This document shows positions 17,597 to 26,316 of a stretch of DNA of 64,000 nucleotides, one piece after another. Made by a program: the position numbers and the translations under genes. Under the pieces are notes generated by a model. It was not told where the DNA came from. It saw only the letters and a program-made list of their open reading frames with translations, and did no database searches. Position 1 is the first letter of the stretch, and the number at the start of each line of letters is the position of its first letter. Source of the stretch: Rhodoferax antarcticus ANT.BR (GTDB taxonomy: Bacteria; Pseudomonadota; Gammaproteobacteria; Burkholderiales; Burkholderiaceae_C); assembly GCF_001938565.1 (NCBI RefSeq), contig NZ_MSYM01000019.1, positions 27,856 through 91,855 on the forward strand, in the 5' to 3' direction.

Positions 17597-17638
17597 CAAC
17601 TTTCATGACCGAGGGGTGGCCGGAGTTCATGAAAGTTG
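17597..17638. promoter_or_regulatory. 12-bp perfect inverted repeat between nadC and nadA
   Basis: CAACTTTCATGA (17597-17608) and TCATGAAAGTTG (17627-17638) are perfect reverse complements separated by 18 bases. The hairpin lies between the nadC stop and the nadA start and has no U-tract, so it looks more like an operator or processing site than a terminator. Confidence 0.45.
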
Positions 17639-17645
17639 GGCCGAT

Positions 17646-18524
17646 TCAGAGCGGGTCGTTGACAAAACGCATCGAAAAATCAACCGCTTTGACGTTTTTC
17701 GTCAAGGCACCAATAGAGATGCGGTCAACCCCGGTAGAAGCAATAGCACAGACGCTTGACAGATTTATCCCGCCCGAGACCTCCAGCACCGCGCGCCCGG
17801 CGTTCAGGCGCACCGCTTCGTGCAAATGCATCAGACCCATGTTGTCCAGAAGAACCATGGTGGCACCGGCTTCCAGCGCTTCACGTAGCTGCTCCAGCGT
17901 TTCCACCTCGATCTCGACAAACACGGCCTGCGGCGCGACCTCGGCCGCACATGCCAGCACGGCTTTCACGCCACCGGCTGCAGCAATGTGGTTTTCCTTG
18001 ATCAGCACCGCGTCATACAAGCCCAGCCGGTGGTTCAGCCCACCGCCGATTTGCACCGCGTACTTTTGCGCCAGACGCAGCCCTGGCAGGGTCTTGCGGG
18101 TGTCGACAATGCGGGTGCGCGAACCCGGAACCTCACGAACCGCTTCGACAAAGGTGCTGGTCTTGGTGGCCACAGCGCTGAGCAGCTGCAGAAAATTGAG
18201 CGCAGTGCGCTCTGCGCTCAACATCGCCCGGGCCTGGCCATGCACCTCCAGTACCACCTGATCGGCCTCGCAACGGTGACCCTCGGGAATGTGCCAGACC
18301 AGCTCTGCGGTTGGGTCCATCTGCAAAAAAGCCTGCTGCGCCCAGGGTTCACCACAAATCACCGCCGCCTCACGCGCCACCACAGTGGCGCAGGCCCGGC
18401 GCTGGGGATCGACCAGCCCTGCGGTCAGATCTGCCTCACCGACGTCTTCACGCAAGGCGCGAGCGACGTCTTCCAATGCCAGCGCCGCCACCTGTTTGTG
18501 GGAAAAGTCGAAATGTTTGGTCAT
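17646..18524 (-). CDS. nadC: nicotinate-nucleotide pyrophosphorylase (quinolinate phosphoribosyltransferase)
   Basis: A 292-residue enzyme that converts quinolinate and PRPP into nicotinate mononucleotide, closing the de novo NAD route. Typical segments are LREDVGEADLTAGL, SAERTALNFLQLLSAVAT, TRIVDTRKTLPGLRLAQKYAV (phosphate and quinolinate contacts) and LYDAVLIKENHI. The active-site glutamate and aspartate strands near VFVEIEVETLEQL and MVLLDNMG are present. It follows gpsA by 23 bases on the same strand. Confidence 0.96.
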   Translation of the reverse strand: MTKHFDFSHKQVAALALEDVARALREDVGEADLTAGLVDPQRRACATVVAREAAVICGEPWAQQAFLQMDPTAELVWHIPEGHRCEADQVVLEVHGQARAMLSAERTALNFLQLLSAVATKTSTFVEAVREVPGSRTRIVDTRKTLPGLRLAQKYAVQIGGGLNHRLGLYDAVLIKENHIAAAGGVKAVLACAAEVAPQAVFVEIEVETLEQLREALEAGATMVLLDNMGLMHLHEAVRLNAGRAVLEVSGGINLSSVCAIASTGVDRISIGALTKNVKAVDFSMRFVNDPL

Positions 18525-18547
18525 GTGTGGCTCCCTATTTTTTTGTT

Positions 18548-19564
18548 TCAGGCCGACGCGGCCAATTCTTCCGTGGGTTCGCGCCCCATCAGGCGCGCGA
18601 CGGCTTGCTGGGGTGTCATCTGGCCGTCCAGCAGATCGACCACCGCCTGCGCGATGGGCATGTTCACCCCAAGCACCAGCGCACGCTGCACCACCGTGCG
18701 GGCGCTGTAAACCCCTTCAGCCACGTGCCCCAGCGCGCTGGTGGCTTGTTGCAAGGTCTGCCCCTGCGCCAGCGCCAAGCCCACCCGCCGGTTGCGTGAC
18801 AAGTCACCGGTGGCGGTCAGCACCAGATCACCCAGACCACTCAAGCCCATGAAGGTTTCTGCGCGTGCACCCAGGGCCAGGCCTAAACGTGTCATCTCGG
18901 CCAAGCCTCGGGTGATCAGGGCGGCGCGGGCGTTCAAGCCCAGATGCAGGCCATCACACAGCCCGGTAGCGATCGCCAGCACGTTTTTCACCGCCCCGCC
19001 AACCTCCACGCCAACGATGTCTTCATTGGCATACACGCGCAGGCTCGGGCTGTGAAACGCCGCTACCAGCGCCTGGCGCACCGCTTCATGCACGCTGGCG
19101 GCCACCAGCGCGGTGGGCTGACCGCGCGCCACTTCCAGCGCAAAACTGGGGCCACTCAATACGCCAGCTACCATTTCAGGAGCTACTAGCGCTTGTATTT
19201 CATGGGCTAGAAGGCCTAAAGGCTTACAAACCGGGGTCTCAAAACCTTTGCACAACCAAGCTACTGGCGCGCGCAAACCGCGCAGCGTCGTCAGCATCGG
19301 CCGCAGCGCCGCCATCGGCGTGGCGACCACCACCAGATCGGCATCAAACGCCAGCGCCTGCAGCCCAGACAGCTCTGCCGAACTGAAAGCCAGTCCGGGT
19401 GGCAACACCACATCTGGCAGATAACGCTGGTTCTGACGCCGCTGCTCCATGGACCAGACTTGGTCGGCATTGCGCGCCCACAAAGTAACACGGTGCTGCT
19501 GACCTGATGCGCTGACGGCCAGCGCTGTGCCCCATGCACCTGCGCCAAGAACTATTATTTTCAT
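18548..19564 (-). CDS. gpsA: glycerol-3-phosphate dehydrogenase [NAD(P)+]
   Basis: A 338-residue cytosolic enzyme making sn-glycerol 3-phosphate for phospholipids. The Rossmann motif [13 protein letters not shown] opens the protein; [18 protein letters not shown], the catalytic lysine region [15 protein letters not shown] and [27 protein letters not shown] are complete. A stretch near residues 113-134 ([20 protein letters not shown]) is encoded by a copy of the dispersed repeat, just before the GPSFA motif. It is part of the rhodanese-grxC-secB-gpsA transcription unit. Confidence 0.96.
   Translation of the reverse strand: MKIIVLGAGAWGTALAVSASGQQHRVTLWARNADQVWSMEQRRQNQRYLPDVVLPPGLAFSSAELSGLQALAFDADLVVVATPMAALRPMLTTLRGLRAPVAWLCKGFETPVCKPLGLLAHEIQALVAPEMVAGVLSGPSFALEVARGQPTALVAASVHEAVRQALVAAFHSPSLRVYANEDIVGVEVGGAVKNVLAIATGLCDGLHLGLNARAALITRGLAEMTRLGLALGARAETFMGLSGLGDLVLTATGDLSRNRRVGLALAQGQTLQQATSALGHVAEGVYSARTVVQRALVLGVNMPIAQAVVDLLDGQMTPQQAVARLMGREPTEELAASA
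19166..19226 (+). repeat. dispersed repeat copy inside gpsA
   Basis: GAGCTACTAGCGCTTGTATT then GGGCTAGAAGGCC and TAAAGGCTT. It is translated in frame from the minus strand as part of GpsA and sits in a surface-type segment. Confidence 0.65.
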
Positions 19565-19609
19565 AGCTACTTACGCATGTTCCATAAGGGCTAGAGGCCT
19601 AAAAGGCTT
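19564..19609 (+). repeat. dispersed repeat copy between secB and gpsA
   Basis: TAGCTACTTACGCATGTTCC then ATAAGGGCTAGAGGCCTA and AAAAGGCTT. This is one of the best matches to the consensus and fills most of the secB-gpsA gap. Confidence 0.7.
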
Positions 19610-19614
19610 AAAAC

Positions 19615-20073
19615 TTACTGAGTCGCTTGCGGCGTTGCTTCACCCTGCGCAGCAGCTTGCTGCTGCTCGTACATGGCCTGAAAGTTGATCTCGGACAAGT
19701 GCACCGGCGGAAAACCACCGCGCTGGATCAGGTCAGCCACGTTGCCACGCAGGTAGGGATAGACGATTTGCGGGCAAGCAATGCCCATGATCGGGCCCAT
19801 CTGCTCAGGCGGCAGGTTGCGAATCTCGAAGATCCCGGCTTGTGATGCTTCCACCAGAAACACGGTTTTGTCCTGGATTTTGGTGTGCACGGTGGCAGTC
19901 ACCACCACTTCAAACATGCCCTCTGCCACCGGAGCGGCGTTCACACCCAACTGAATATCCACGGTGGGTTGCTCTTGCTCCAGCAAAATCGCGGGCGAGT
20001 TCGGTTGTTCTAGGGACATCTCTTTGAGGTAAACACGCTGAATCTGAAACACGGGGGTGGGGGTATCGGACAT
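19615..20073 (-). CDS. secB: protein-export chaperone SecB
   Basis: A 152-residue chaperone that keeps preproteins unfolded and delivers them to SecA. The family core is plain: [19 protein letters not shown] near the start, [30 protein letters not shown], and the C-terminal [32 protein letters not shown]. The tail ([18 protein letters not shown]) is low-complexity as in relatives. It lies 74 bp downstream of grxC and upstream of gpsA. Confidence 0.96.
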   Translation of the reverse strand: MSDTPTPVFQIQRVYLKEMSLEQPNSPAILLEQEQPTVDIQLGVNAAPVAEGMFEVVVTATVHTKIQDKTVFLVEASQAGIFEIRNLPPEQMGPIMGIACPQIVYPYLRGNVADLIQRGGFPPVHLSEINFQAMYEQQQAAAQGEATPQATQ

Positions 20074-20147
20074 GGGGTTCTCTTAGTTAATAAAGGGGGC
20101 AAAACCCGGCACCGAGAGTTCAGGCACCAGGGTCGAAAGGGGTTGTG

Positions 20148-20405
20148 TCAGGCCTGCAGCAGCGGCATCAGGGCGCCACGCCCGTCAAGCGCCATCAGGT
20201 CATCACAGCCGCCGACATGGGTGCTGCCAATGAAGATTTGCGGCACAGTGCGCCTGCCGGTACTGCTCAACATCAGATCGCGCTCGCGCGGGTTCAAATC
20301 GATACGAATCTCTTCGATCTGCGCCACGCCGCGCGCTTTCAGCAACAGCTTGGCGCGAATGCAATAGGGACACACGGCGGTGGTGTACATCTTGACAGCT
20401 TGCAT
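20148..20405 (-). CDS. grxC: glutaredoxin 3
   Basis: An 85-residue thiol-disulfide oxidoreductase with the CPYC active site near the start (TTAVCPYCIRAKLLL), the cis-proline strand RTVPQIFIGSTHVGGCDDL and the usual GrxC length. It reduces disulfides with glutathione in the cytosol. The rhodanese gene ends 21 bases upstream, and secB follows. Confidence 0.94.
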   Translation of the reverse strand: MQAVKMYTTAVCPYCIRAKLLLKARGVAQIEEIRIDLNPRERDLMLSSTGRRTVPQIFIGSTHVGGCDDLMALDGRGALMPLLQA

Positions 20406-20426
20406 GGGTGCTTTCGGTGGTTGGGT

Positions 20427-20834
20427 TCAGGCTTTTTCGACAGGCAGGTTGGCCGAGCGCCAGGCACCCATGCCACCTGAGAGCGATTGGACATTTGCAT
20501 ACCCGAGCTTTTTGGCGATTTGCACCGCCCGCGAGCTGCGCGCACCGGAATGGCACACCAAAATCAACGGTAGCGTCTTGTTTTTCACCGCACCGGCAAG
20601 CTTGCCTTCCAGCTGGCTCAGGGGGATATTTTTAGCGCCCACCACATGGCCTGCCGCAAATTCGCTGGCCTCGCAGATGTCCACCACCACCGCTTTTTCA
20701 CGGTTCATCAGCTGCACCGCGCCCTCGGCCGTCAAAGAGCCCGGGCCACCGCCGCGCAGGGCCGGCCACAAAAGCATCAGACCGGAAGACAGCGTTACGG
20801 CAATCATCATCCAGTTGTCGAGAATAAATTTCAC
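20427..20834 (-). CDS. membrane-anchored rhodanese-like protein
   Basis: A 135-residue protein. A GTG start at 20834 (MKFILDNW) is chosen because AAGGA lies eight bases upstream and the sequence before it has no family match. One N-terminal membrane helix (about residues 7-23) is followed by a single rhodanese domain with VVVDICEASEFAAGHVVGAKNIP and the active-site loop LVCHSGARSSRA containing the catalytic cysteine. It may handle sulfur from the periplasmic or cytosolic face; the substrate is unknown. First gene of the unit divergent from gpmA. Confidence 0.9.
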   Translation of the reverse strand: MKFILDNWMMIAVTLSSGLMLLWPALRGGGPGSLTAEGAVQLMNREKAVVVDICEASEFAAGHVVGAKNIPLSQLEGKLAGAVKNKTLPLILVCHSGARSSRAVQIAKKLGYANVQSLSGGMGAWRSANLPVEKA

Positions 20835-20919
20835 TTGCAAATCCTTTTGAGTAGAGGTGACCTTAGCCAGACATTTTAGAATGATGCGACAGTGAACAAA
20901 GACCACGCTAAGGGAAACC

Positions 20920-21663
20920 ATGCATAAACTCGTACTTATCCGCCACGGTGAATCCACCTGGAACCTGGAAAACCGCTTTACCGGCTGGACCGATGTGGAC
21001 CTCACCCCCGTCGGCCTAGAACAGGCCATCCATTCTGGGCGCCTGCTCAAAGCCGAAGGTTATGACTTTGACGTGTGCTACACCAGTGTGCTCAAGCGCG
21101 CCACGCGCACCCTGTGGCATGTGCTCGACGAGATGGACCGCACCTGGCTGCCGGTGGTCAACAGCTGGCGCCTCAACGAGCGCCATTACGGCGCTTTGCA
21201 AGGCCTGAACAAGTCCGAGACGGCCAAGCAATATGGCGATGCCCAGGTGCTGGTCTGGCGCCGCAGCTACGACACCGCGCCTCCAGCGCTGAAAGCCAGC
21301 GACCCGCGTAGCGAACGCAGTGACATCCGCTACGCCAAGCTGCAAACTGAACAAGTTCCGCTGACCGAATGCTTGAAAGACACCGTGGCGCGGGTCATGC
21401 CGTTCTGGAACGAGGCGCTGGCACCTGCCATCAAAATGGGCAAACGTGTGGTGGTAGCGGCGCACGGCAACTCGATCCGCGCCCTGGTGAAATACCTCGA
21501 CAACATCTCAGACAACGACATCGTTGGCCTCAATATTCCCAATGGCATTCCACTGGTTTATGAGCTTGACGACGACCTGAAACCGATTCGCCACTACTAT
21601 CTGGGCGATGCCGCTGCGGCAGCCCGGGCTGCCGCAGCGGTAGCCGCACAGGGCAAAACCTGA
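20920..21663 (+). CDS. gpmA: 2,3-bisphosphoglycerate-dependent phosphoglycerate mutase
   Basis: A 247-residue glycolytic enzyme interconverting 3- and 2-phosphoglycerate. The phosphohistidine motif [24 protein letters not shown] is at the N-terminus; [15 protein letters not shown] and the second catalytic histidine in [16 protein letters not shown] are intact. The tail after residue ~230 is alanine-rich. It is divergent from the rhodanese gene across about 85 bp. Confidence 0.97.
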   Translation: MHKLVLIRHGESTWNLENRFTGWTDVDLTPVGLEQAIHSGRLLKAEGYDFDVCYTSVLKRATRTLWHVLDEMDRTWLPVVNSWRLNERHYGALQGLNKSETAKQYGDAQVLVWRRSYDTAPPALKASDPRSERSDIRYAKLQTEQVPLTECLKDTVARVMPFWNEALAPAIKMGKRVVVAAHGNSIRALVKYLDNISDNDIVGLNIPNGIPLVYELDDDLKPIRHYYLGDAAAAARAAAAVAAQGKT

Positions 21664-21754
21664 AAATTTTTCCGCTACAGGCCGGAACCCCCCGCCAGGA
21701 TTCGGGATCAAACCGATTTTTTGCGCCTTGCCTCTCTACGCTTTGGAAATAAAA

Positions 21755-23224
21755 ATGGGTCAAAAACTGAAAATTGCTGGTTTAGTGTCGGCAGGCGTGT
21801 TGGCTGGCGCACTTGCCAGCATTTCGCTGCAGACGGTGGCGCGGGCCTCCCTGGCCCCCTTGCCGCTGGAAGAGTTGCAGCAACTGGCAGCGGTGTTCAG
21901 CATGGTCAAGAGCAATTACGTTGAGCCGGTCGACGAGAAAAAGCTCATCACCGATGCGATAGCCGGCATGGTGGCTGGGCTGGACCCGCACTCGGTCTAC
22001 ATGGACGCAAAGACCCTGAAGGATTTCAACGAAGGCACCACCGGCAAATTTGTCGGCGTCGGCATTGAAATCACCCAAGAAGACGGTTTGATCAAGGTGG
22101 TATCTCCTATCGAAGATTCCCCCGCATTTCGCGCCGGGCTCAAGCCCAACGACCTGATCGTCAAAATTGACGATACACCGGTGAAAGGCCTGACACTCAA
22201 CGAAGGCGTCAAGCGCATGCGTGGCGAGCCCGACACCAAGGTACTGCTGAGCGTGTACCGCAAAGACGAAAGCCGCACCTTCCAGGTCACCATCACCCGC
22301 GAGGTGATCAAGACTCAAAGCGTCAAAGCTCGGCTGATTGAGCCGGGTTACGGCTGGGTGCGCCTGAGCCAATTCCAGGAACGCACGGTGGCTGACTTTG
22401 CCCGCAAGGTGGAGGAGCTTTACCGCCAGGATCCCAATTTAAAGGGCCTGGTGCTGGACCTGCGCAACGACCCGGGTGGCTACCTGGATGCAGCGGTTGC
22501 CATATCGGCCGCCTTTTTGCCAGAGAACGTCGTGGTTGTGTCGGCCAACGGCCAACTGCCTGAGAGCAAATTCACCTACAAGGCATCCCCCAGTTACTAC
22601 GCCCGCCGTGGCAATGACCCACTGCGGCATCTGGAGGAAATCACCCATGGCGCATTGAAAAAAGTGCCCTTGGTGGTGTTGGTCAACGAGGGTTCCGCCT
22701 CGGCTAGCGAGATTGTGGCGGGGGCCTTGCAAGATCACCAGCGCGCCAAACTGCTGGGTAGCCAGACCTTTGGCAAGGGCTCGGTGCAGACAGCTGTCTG
22801 CCTGGATTCTGCATTCCGTATGGACAACTGCCCGACAGCGGCCCTGAAACTCACCACCAGCCGCTACTACACCCCAAGCGGTAAGTCCATCCAGGCCAAA
22901 GGGATCGTGCCTGACGTGATGGTTGACGAGACTGCAGAGGGCAACCTGTTTGCAGCCCTGCGCACCCGAGAGGCCGACCTGGAAAAACACCTCGCCAGCG
23001 GCCAGGGTGACGAAGTCAAAGACGCTGCCCGAGAAAAAGAGCGCGAAGAGGCCCGCAAGAAGCTCGAAGAAGACCTAAAAAAACCTGCGGCCGAGCGCAA
23101 ACTGCCCGAGTACGGCTCTGACAAAGACTTCCAATTGCAACAAGCTATTAGACAGCTCAAGGGCCTGCCGGTGCAGGTCAGCAAGACCCAGGTGGAACGC
23201 GCTGAAGAGACAAAAGAGAACTGA
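21755..23224 (+). CDS. ctpA: S41 carboxy-terminal processing protease
   Basis: A 489-residue periplasmic serine protease. The ATG at 21755 (MGQKLKIAGLVSAGVLAG) gives an N-terminal signal or anchor helix. A PDZ domain (GVGIEITQEDGLIKVVSPIEDSPAFRAGLKPNDLIVKIDD) precedes the S41 core with the Ser-Lys dyad: the serine in NEGSASASEIVAG and the lysine in SQTFGKGSVQT. The lysine/glutamate-rich C-terminal region (EKEREEARKKLEEDLKKPAAE) is probably a helical tail. Such proteases trim C-termini of envelope proteins. Confidence 0.95.
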   Translation: MGQKLKIAGLVSAGVLAGALASISLQTVARASLAPLPLEELQQLAAVFSMVKSNYVEPVDEKKLITDAIAGMVAGLDPHSVYMDAKTLKDFNEGTTGKFVGVGIEITQEDGLIKVVSPIEDSPAFRAGLKPNDLIVKIDDTPVKGLTLNEGVKRMRGEPDTKVLLSVYRKDESRTFQVTITREVIKTQSVKARLIEPGYGWVRLSQFQERTVADFARKVEELYRQDPNLKGLVLDLRNDPGGYLDAAVAISAAFLPENVVVVSANGQLPESKFTYKASPSYYARRGNDPLRHLEEITHGALKKVPLVVLVNEGSASASEIVAGALQDHQRAKLLGSQTFGKGSVQTAVCLDSAFRMDNCPTAALKLTTSRYYTPSGKSIQAKGIVPDVMVDETAEGNLFAALRTREADLEKHLASGQGDEVKDAAREKEREEARKKLEEDLKKPAAERKLPEYGSDKDFQLQQAIRQLKGLPVQVSKTQVERAEETKEN

Positions 23225-23238
23225 GCCAGCGCCAGCGG

Positions 23239-23997
23239 ATGCATGACGACGATCTGCTGCGCTACTCGCGGCATATCCTGCTCAATGAAATAGGCATTGA
23301 AGGACAGCAGCGCATCGGACGAGCGCGGGCGCTGATCATCGGCGCCGGCGGCCTTGGTTCACCAGTGGCGCTGTACCTAAGCTCAGCCGGTGTCGGGCAC
23401 ATCACGGTGATGGACGACGATACGGTAGACCTCACCAATCTGCAGCGGCAAATTGCCCACACCGAGGCCCGTGTTGGCTGGCCCAAGGTCGACTCCCTGA
23501 CCAGGGCAATGAGCGAGATCAACCACCAGGTGCAGGTTCGCCCCATCCAGGCCCGCGCTGATGCTACCCTGCTGGACGAACTGGTGGCCGGCGCCGATGT
23601 GGTGCTGGACTGCAGTGACAACTTCGCCACCCGACACGCCATCAACGCTGCTTGCGTGGCGCATCACATACCACTGGTGTCGGGTGCGGCCATTCGTTTT
23701 GATGGCCAAGTGTGCGTTTATGACCAGCGTGATGCCGATTCACCGTGTTATGCGTGTGTGTTCCCGCCAGACGAACGCCTGGAAGAAACCCGCTGCGCCA
23801 CCCTGGGCGTGTTTGCGCCGCTGGTCGGCATCATCGGCAGCCTGCAGGCGGCTGAGGCGCTGAAACTGATTTGCGGCGTGGGGCAAGCGCTCACCGGGCG
23901 TCTGCTGATGCTCGACGGCCGCAGCATGCGCTTCACCGAGATGCGCATCAAGCGCAACCCAGCGTGTCCGGTTTGCAGATCACCTACTTCAACTTGA
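23239..23997 (+). CDS. ThiF/MoeB-family adenylyltransferase
   Basis: A 252-residue E1-like enzyme that adenylates the C-terminal glycine of a sulfur-carrier protein (MoaD or ThiS). The ATP-binding loop IIGAGGLGSPVALYLSSAG, DDDTVDLTNLQRQ, the aspartate in DVVLDCSDNFATR, and two zinc-binding pairs (PCYACVFP and NPACPVC) are present. MoeB and ThiF cannot be separated on sequence alone; no molybdopterin or thiamine gene is nearby. Its last 14 bases overlap the end of the convergent nuclease gene. Start 14 bases after ctpA stop. Confidence 0.93.
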   Translation: MHDDDLLRYSRHILLNEIGIEGQQRIGRARALIIGAGGLGSPVALYLSSAGVGHITVMDDDTVDLTNLQRQIAHTEARVGWPKVDSLTRAMSEINHQVQVRPIQARADATLLDELVAGADVVLDCSDNFATRHAINAACVAHHIPLVSGAAIRFDGQVCVYDQRDADSPCYACVFPPDERLEETRCATLGVFAPLVGIIGSLQAAEALKLICGVGQALTGRLLMLDGRSMRFTEMRIKRNPACPVCRSPTST

Positions 23998-24571
23998 ATC
24001 TGCCCTGCTCGTCCGGCACGTAACAACTGCCGGTGCGTCGACGGAAGTCGCCCGGTGGTTCAGGCGCTGGCTGGGCGAACAGGCCCGCTTTGGCCTTGCG
24101 CGCCTGCGCTTCCTGAGCAGCATACGGCCCCAGACTGCGGCGCCAGCGATACGACCAGGCGTGGCCACTGCGCACCATCACCGCTGCGATATCTTGCCCG
24201 TCAGCTTCAATATGGGCCAGGCCCCGACCATAGTCGTCGGTGTACTTGACGCGAACTTTCAACACGCGCTGTGCCACCAAGGCGCGCAAAGCTTCACGCG
24301 AGGCCGGGCCGCCAGTTTGGCAGAGTTCTGGTGCATCCAACCCCTGTAAGCGCAGCTTTTTCGGCGCAGCGCCCGATACCGGCTGCACCCACATGGTGTC
24401 ACCATCAGAAACGCGTGTAGCCCTTGCCCAATATGCGTCGTCAGCTATCACTGTAGAAGCAAAAGAGAGGCCAAAACTCACGACAAGCAAGCGCTGCCAA
24501 AAGGCCACTGCCCGATCATCATTCACATGGAAACTTTCGTTGGCAGGTTGGCTCATTGAAGTCATGCCCAC
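23984..24571 (-). CDS. thermonuclease-like (SNase) secreted nuclease
   Basis: A 195-residue protein with a hydrophobic segment (about residues 25-43) that looks like a signal peptide or anchor, then an SNase fold: ARATRVSDGDTMWV, LRLQGLDAPELCQTGGPASREAL (the active-site arginine and aspartate strand), VRVKYTDDYGRGLAHIEADGQDIAAVMVRSGHAW and WSYRWRR. The pattern matches small exported nucleases of the staphylococcal nuclease family, which cut DNA or RNA using Ca2+. It overlaps the convergent ThiF-family gene by 14 bp at its 3' end and contains a repeat copy near residues 38-52. Confidence 0.88.
   Translation of the reverse strand: MGMTSMSQPANESFHVNDDRAVAFWQRLLVVSFGLSFASTVIADDAYWARATRVSDGDTMWVQPVSGAAPKKLRLQGLDAPELCQTGGPASREALRALVAQRVLKVRVKYTDDYGRGLAHIEADGQDIAAVMVRSGHAWSYRWRRSLGPYAAQEAQARKAKAGLFAQPAPEPPGDFRRRTGSCYVPDEQGRFKLK
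24416..24459 (-). repeat. dispersed repeat copy inside the SNase-like gene
   Basis: On the minus strand: ACAGTGATAGCTGACGACGC, then GGGCAAGGGCTACAC. Diverged but recognisable, and translated in frame just after the signal segment. Confidence 0.45.
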
Positions 24572-24673
24572 CCCGAAACACGCGAAAAGGTCATAAAAGT
24601 ACCCGCTGTTAAGAGGCTGATCCGAATAACCGACCTGTTAGACTCAAAATATCCAAAAAAAAGAGCGATTTCC

Positions 24674-25465
24674 TTGAGTTTATTGCCTGCATCATCTCTC
24701 GTTGATTTACGCCAATTGCGGCTCAACGACGCGCGTGCATTACTGGAGCATGGTGGGCAGCGTTTGCCCGACGACCAAACCGATGCCACGCAGTTTTTAC
24801 AAACCGTCATCGACCAGCTCAGCGAGTTGTCCCTCAAAGACCCGCTGACCGGCTTGTCCAACCGACGGTATTTTCAAAGCATTGTGCTACGTGAGATCGA
24901 AATGGTGGCAAGGTCAGGTGAGTCAGCCCTGCTGTTGATGCTCGATATCGACCACTTCAAGACTGTCAACGACCAGCACGGCCACCCTGCGGGCGACGCG
25001 GTATTGCAGGTGGTGGCCAAAACCCTGGCGGGTTGTGTGCGGCCCATGGACACCGTGGCGCGCTTTGGCGGCGAAGAGTTCGTGATCATCCTGCCCAGTT
25101 GCCAGGGACAGTACGGCCAGCAGGTGGCAGAGCGCATTCGTGAGGCAGTTAGTGCGCTGAAAATCCAGCTGAATTCCGGGGTGACTTTGCGCATCACCAT
25201 CAGCATTGGCGGCGCCTTTGCGCCGCGTTGGGTGCGCTCAACATCCGAGCTGTGGGTTGACCGGGCCGATATTGAACTGTATCGCGCTAAGTCTGAGGGG
25301 CGTAATCGCGTGTGTATTGAGGCGCAGCCTGTGCTGGCGGTCAGCGCTGAGGAAAAGCATTTGCTGTTTGGTCCGCTGTCGCTGGGTGACCCGGCTTGGA
25401 TTGAAAGCATTGCCAACGATGGTTCTACCGGTTCATCGGGTAGTGTTATGAACAGAATGAACTGA
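24674..25465 (+). CDS. GGDEF-domain diguanylate cyclase
   Basis: A 263-residue protein starting at a TTG. A short N-terminal region carries no known sensor. The GGDEF domain is complete, with DPLTGLSNRRYF, LLMLDIDHFKTVNDQHGHPAGDAVL and the active-site GGEEF (FGGEEFVII), so it should make c-di-GMP. No allosteric RxxD inhibitory site is seen directly before GGEEF (the residues are TVARF). The MinD/FlhG-like ATPase gene starts one base after its stop, so the two are probably coupled. Soluble: no membrane helix is visible. Confidence 0.93.
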   Translation: MSLLPASSLVDLRQLRLNDARALLEHGGQRLPDDQTDATQFLQTVIDQLSELSLKDPLTGLSNRRYFQSIVLREIEMVARSGESALLLMLDIDHFKTVNDQHGHPAGDAVLQVVAKTLAGCVRPMDTVARFGGEEFVIILPSCQGQYGQQVAERIREAVSALKIQLNSGVTLRITISIGGAFAPRWVRSTSELWVDRADIELYRAKSEGRNRVCIEAQPVLAVSAEEKHLLFGPLSLGDPAWIESIANDGSTGSSGSVMNRMN

Positions 25466-25466
25466 A

Positions 25467-26303
25467 ATGAACGACGACATTCAACCCACACCGGAAGGCC
25501 AGGCGTTCAAGCCCGGGCCAATCAGGCCACTGGGCAAGGTACTGGCCGTTACCAGCGGTAAGGGCGGCGTAGGCAAGACCTTTGTGTCGGCCAATCTGGC
25601 TGCTGCCTTGGCCAAGCGTGGCCAGAAGGTGCTGGTGCTGGATGCCGATCTGGGGTTGGCCAACCTGGACGTGGTGCTCAATCTTTACCCAAAGATTACC
25701 CTGCACGATGTGTTTACCGGCAAGGCCAAGCTTGAAGAGGCCATTGTGAAAGCACCCGGCGGTTTTTCGGTGCTGCTGGCCGGCTCGGGCATGGTCGAGT
25801 ATTCACGTCTGACGCCCAATGTGCGGGAAGACTTTCTGCGCATCATTGCCGGGCTGCTGCCGCACTACGACATTGTGTTGCTAGACACCGGTGCAGGTAT
25901 CTCAGACGTGGTGCTGTTTGCCGTGTCGCTAGCCTCTGAGGTGCTGGTGGTCGCCACGCCAGAACCTACCTCGCTCACCGACGCCTACGCCACCATCAAG
26001 GTGCTGGTGGGTGAGCAGCAGCGCCGGATCATCCGCATGGTGATCAACCAGACCGCCCGCATGGGCGATGGGCGTGCCATCACTAACCAGTTGCAGCAGG
26101 TGTTAGACCGGTTTGTGGTGGCTAAGCCGGGTGAAAAAGTACGCCTGATTCACATGGGCGACATCCCTGCCGACCCGGCGGTGCGCCTGGCGGTGATGCG
26201 TCGGCAACTGATGATGACGACCATGCCGGGTTGCCCGGCGGCGCTGGCCATCTCGCAACTGGCCGGCAAAATTGAAGACACGCTCATCAACACGCCGCAG
26301 TGA
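25467..26303 (+). CDS. MinD/FlhG-family ParA-type ATPase
   Basis: A 278-residue deviant-Walker ATPase: VTSGKGGVGKTFVSANLAAALA (deviant P-loop with the signature lysine), VLDADLGLANLDVVLNLYP and DIVLLDTGAGISDVVLFAVSLASEVLVVATPEPTSLTDAY. DADLGLANLD is typical of FlhG/YlxH and MinD-like proteins that position flagella or other polar structures. No membrane-targeting amphipathic C-terminus as in MinD is obvious, and no flagellar gene is in the window. Tight coupling to the upstream GGDEF gene hints at a joint role in surface or motility control; this is inference. Confidence 0.9.
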   Translation: MNDDIQPTPEGQAFKPGPIRPLGKVLAVTSGKGGVGKTFVSANLAAALAKRGQKVLVLDADLGLANLDVVLNLYPKITLHDVFTGKAKLEEAIVKAPGGFSVLLAGSGMVEYSRLTPNVREDFLRIIAGLLPHYDIVLLDTGAGISDVVLFAVSLASEVLVVATPEPTSLTDAYATIKVLVGEQQRRIIRMVINQTARMGDGRAITNQLQQVLDRFVVAKPGEKVRLIHMGDIPADPAVRLAVMRRQLMMTTMPGCPAALAISQLAGKIEDTLINTPQ

Positions 26304-26316
26304 GGCCACCACGCTC

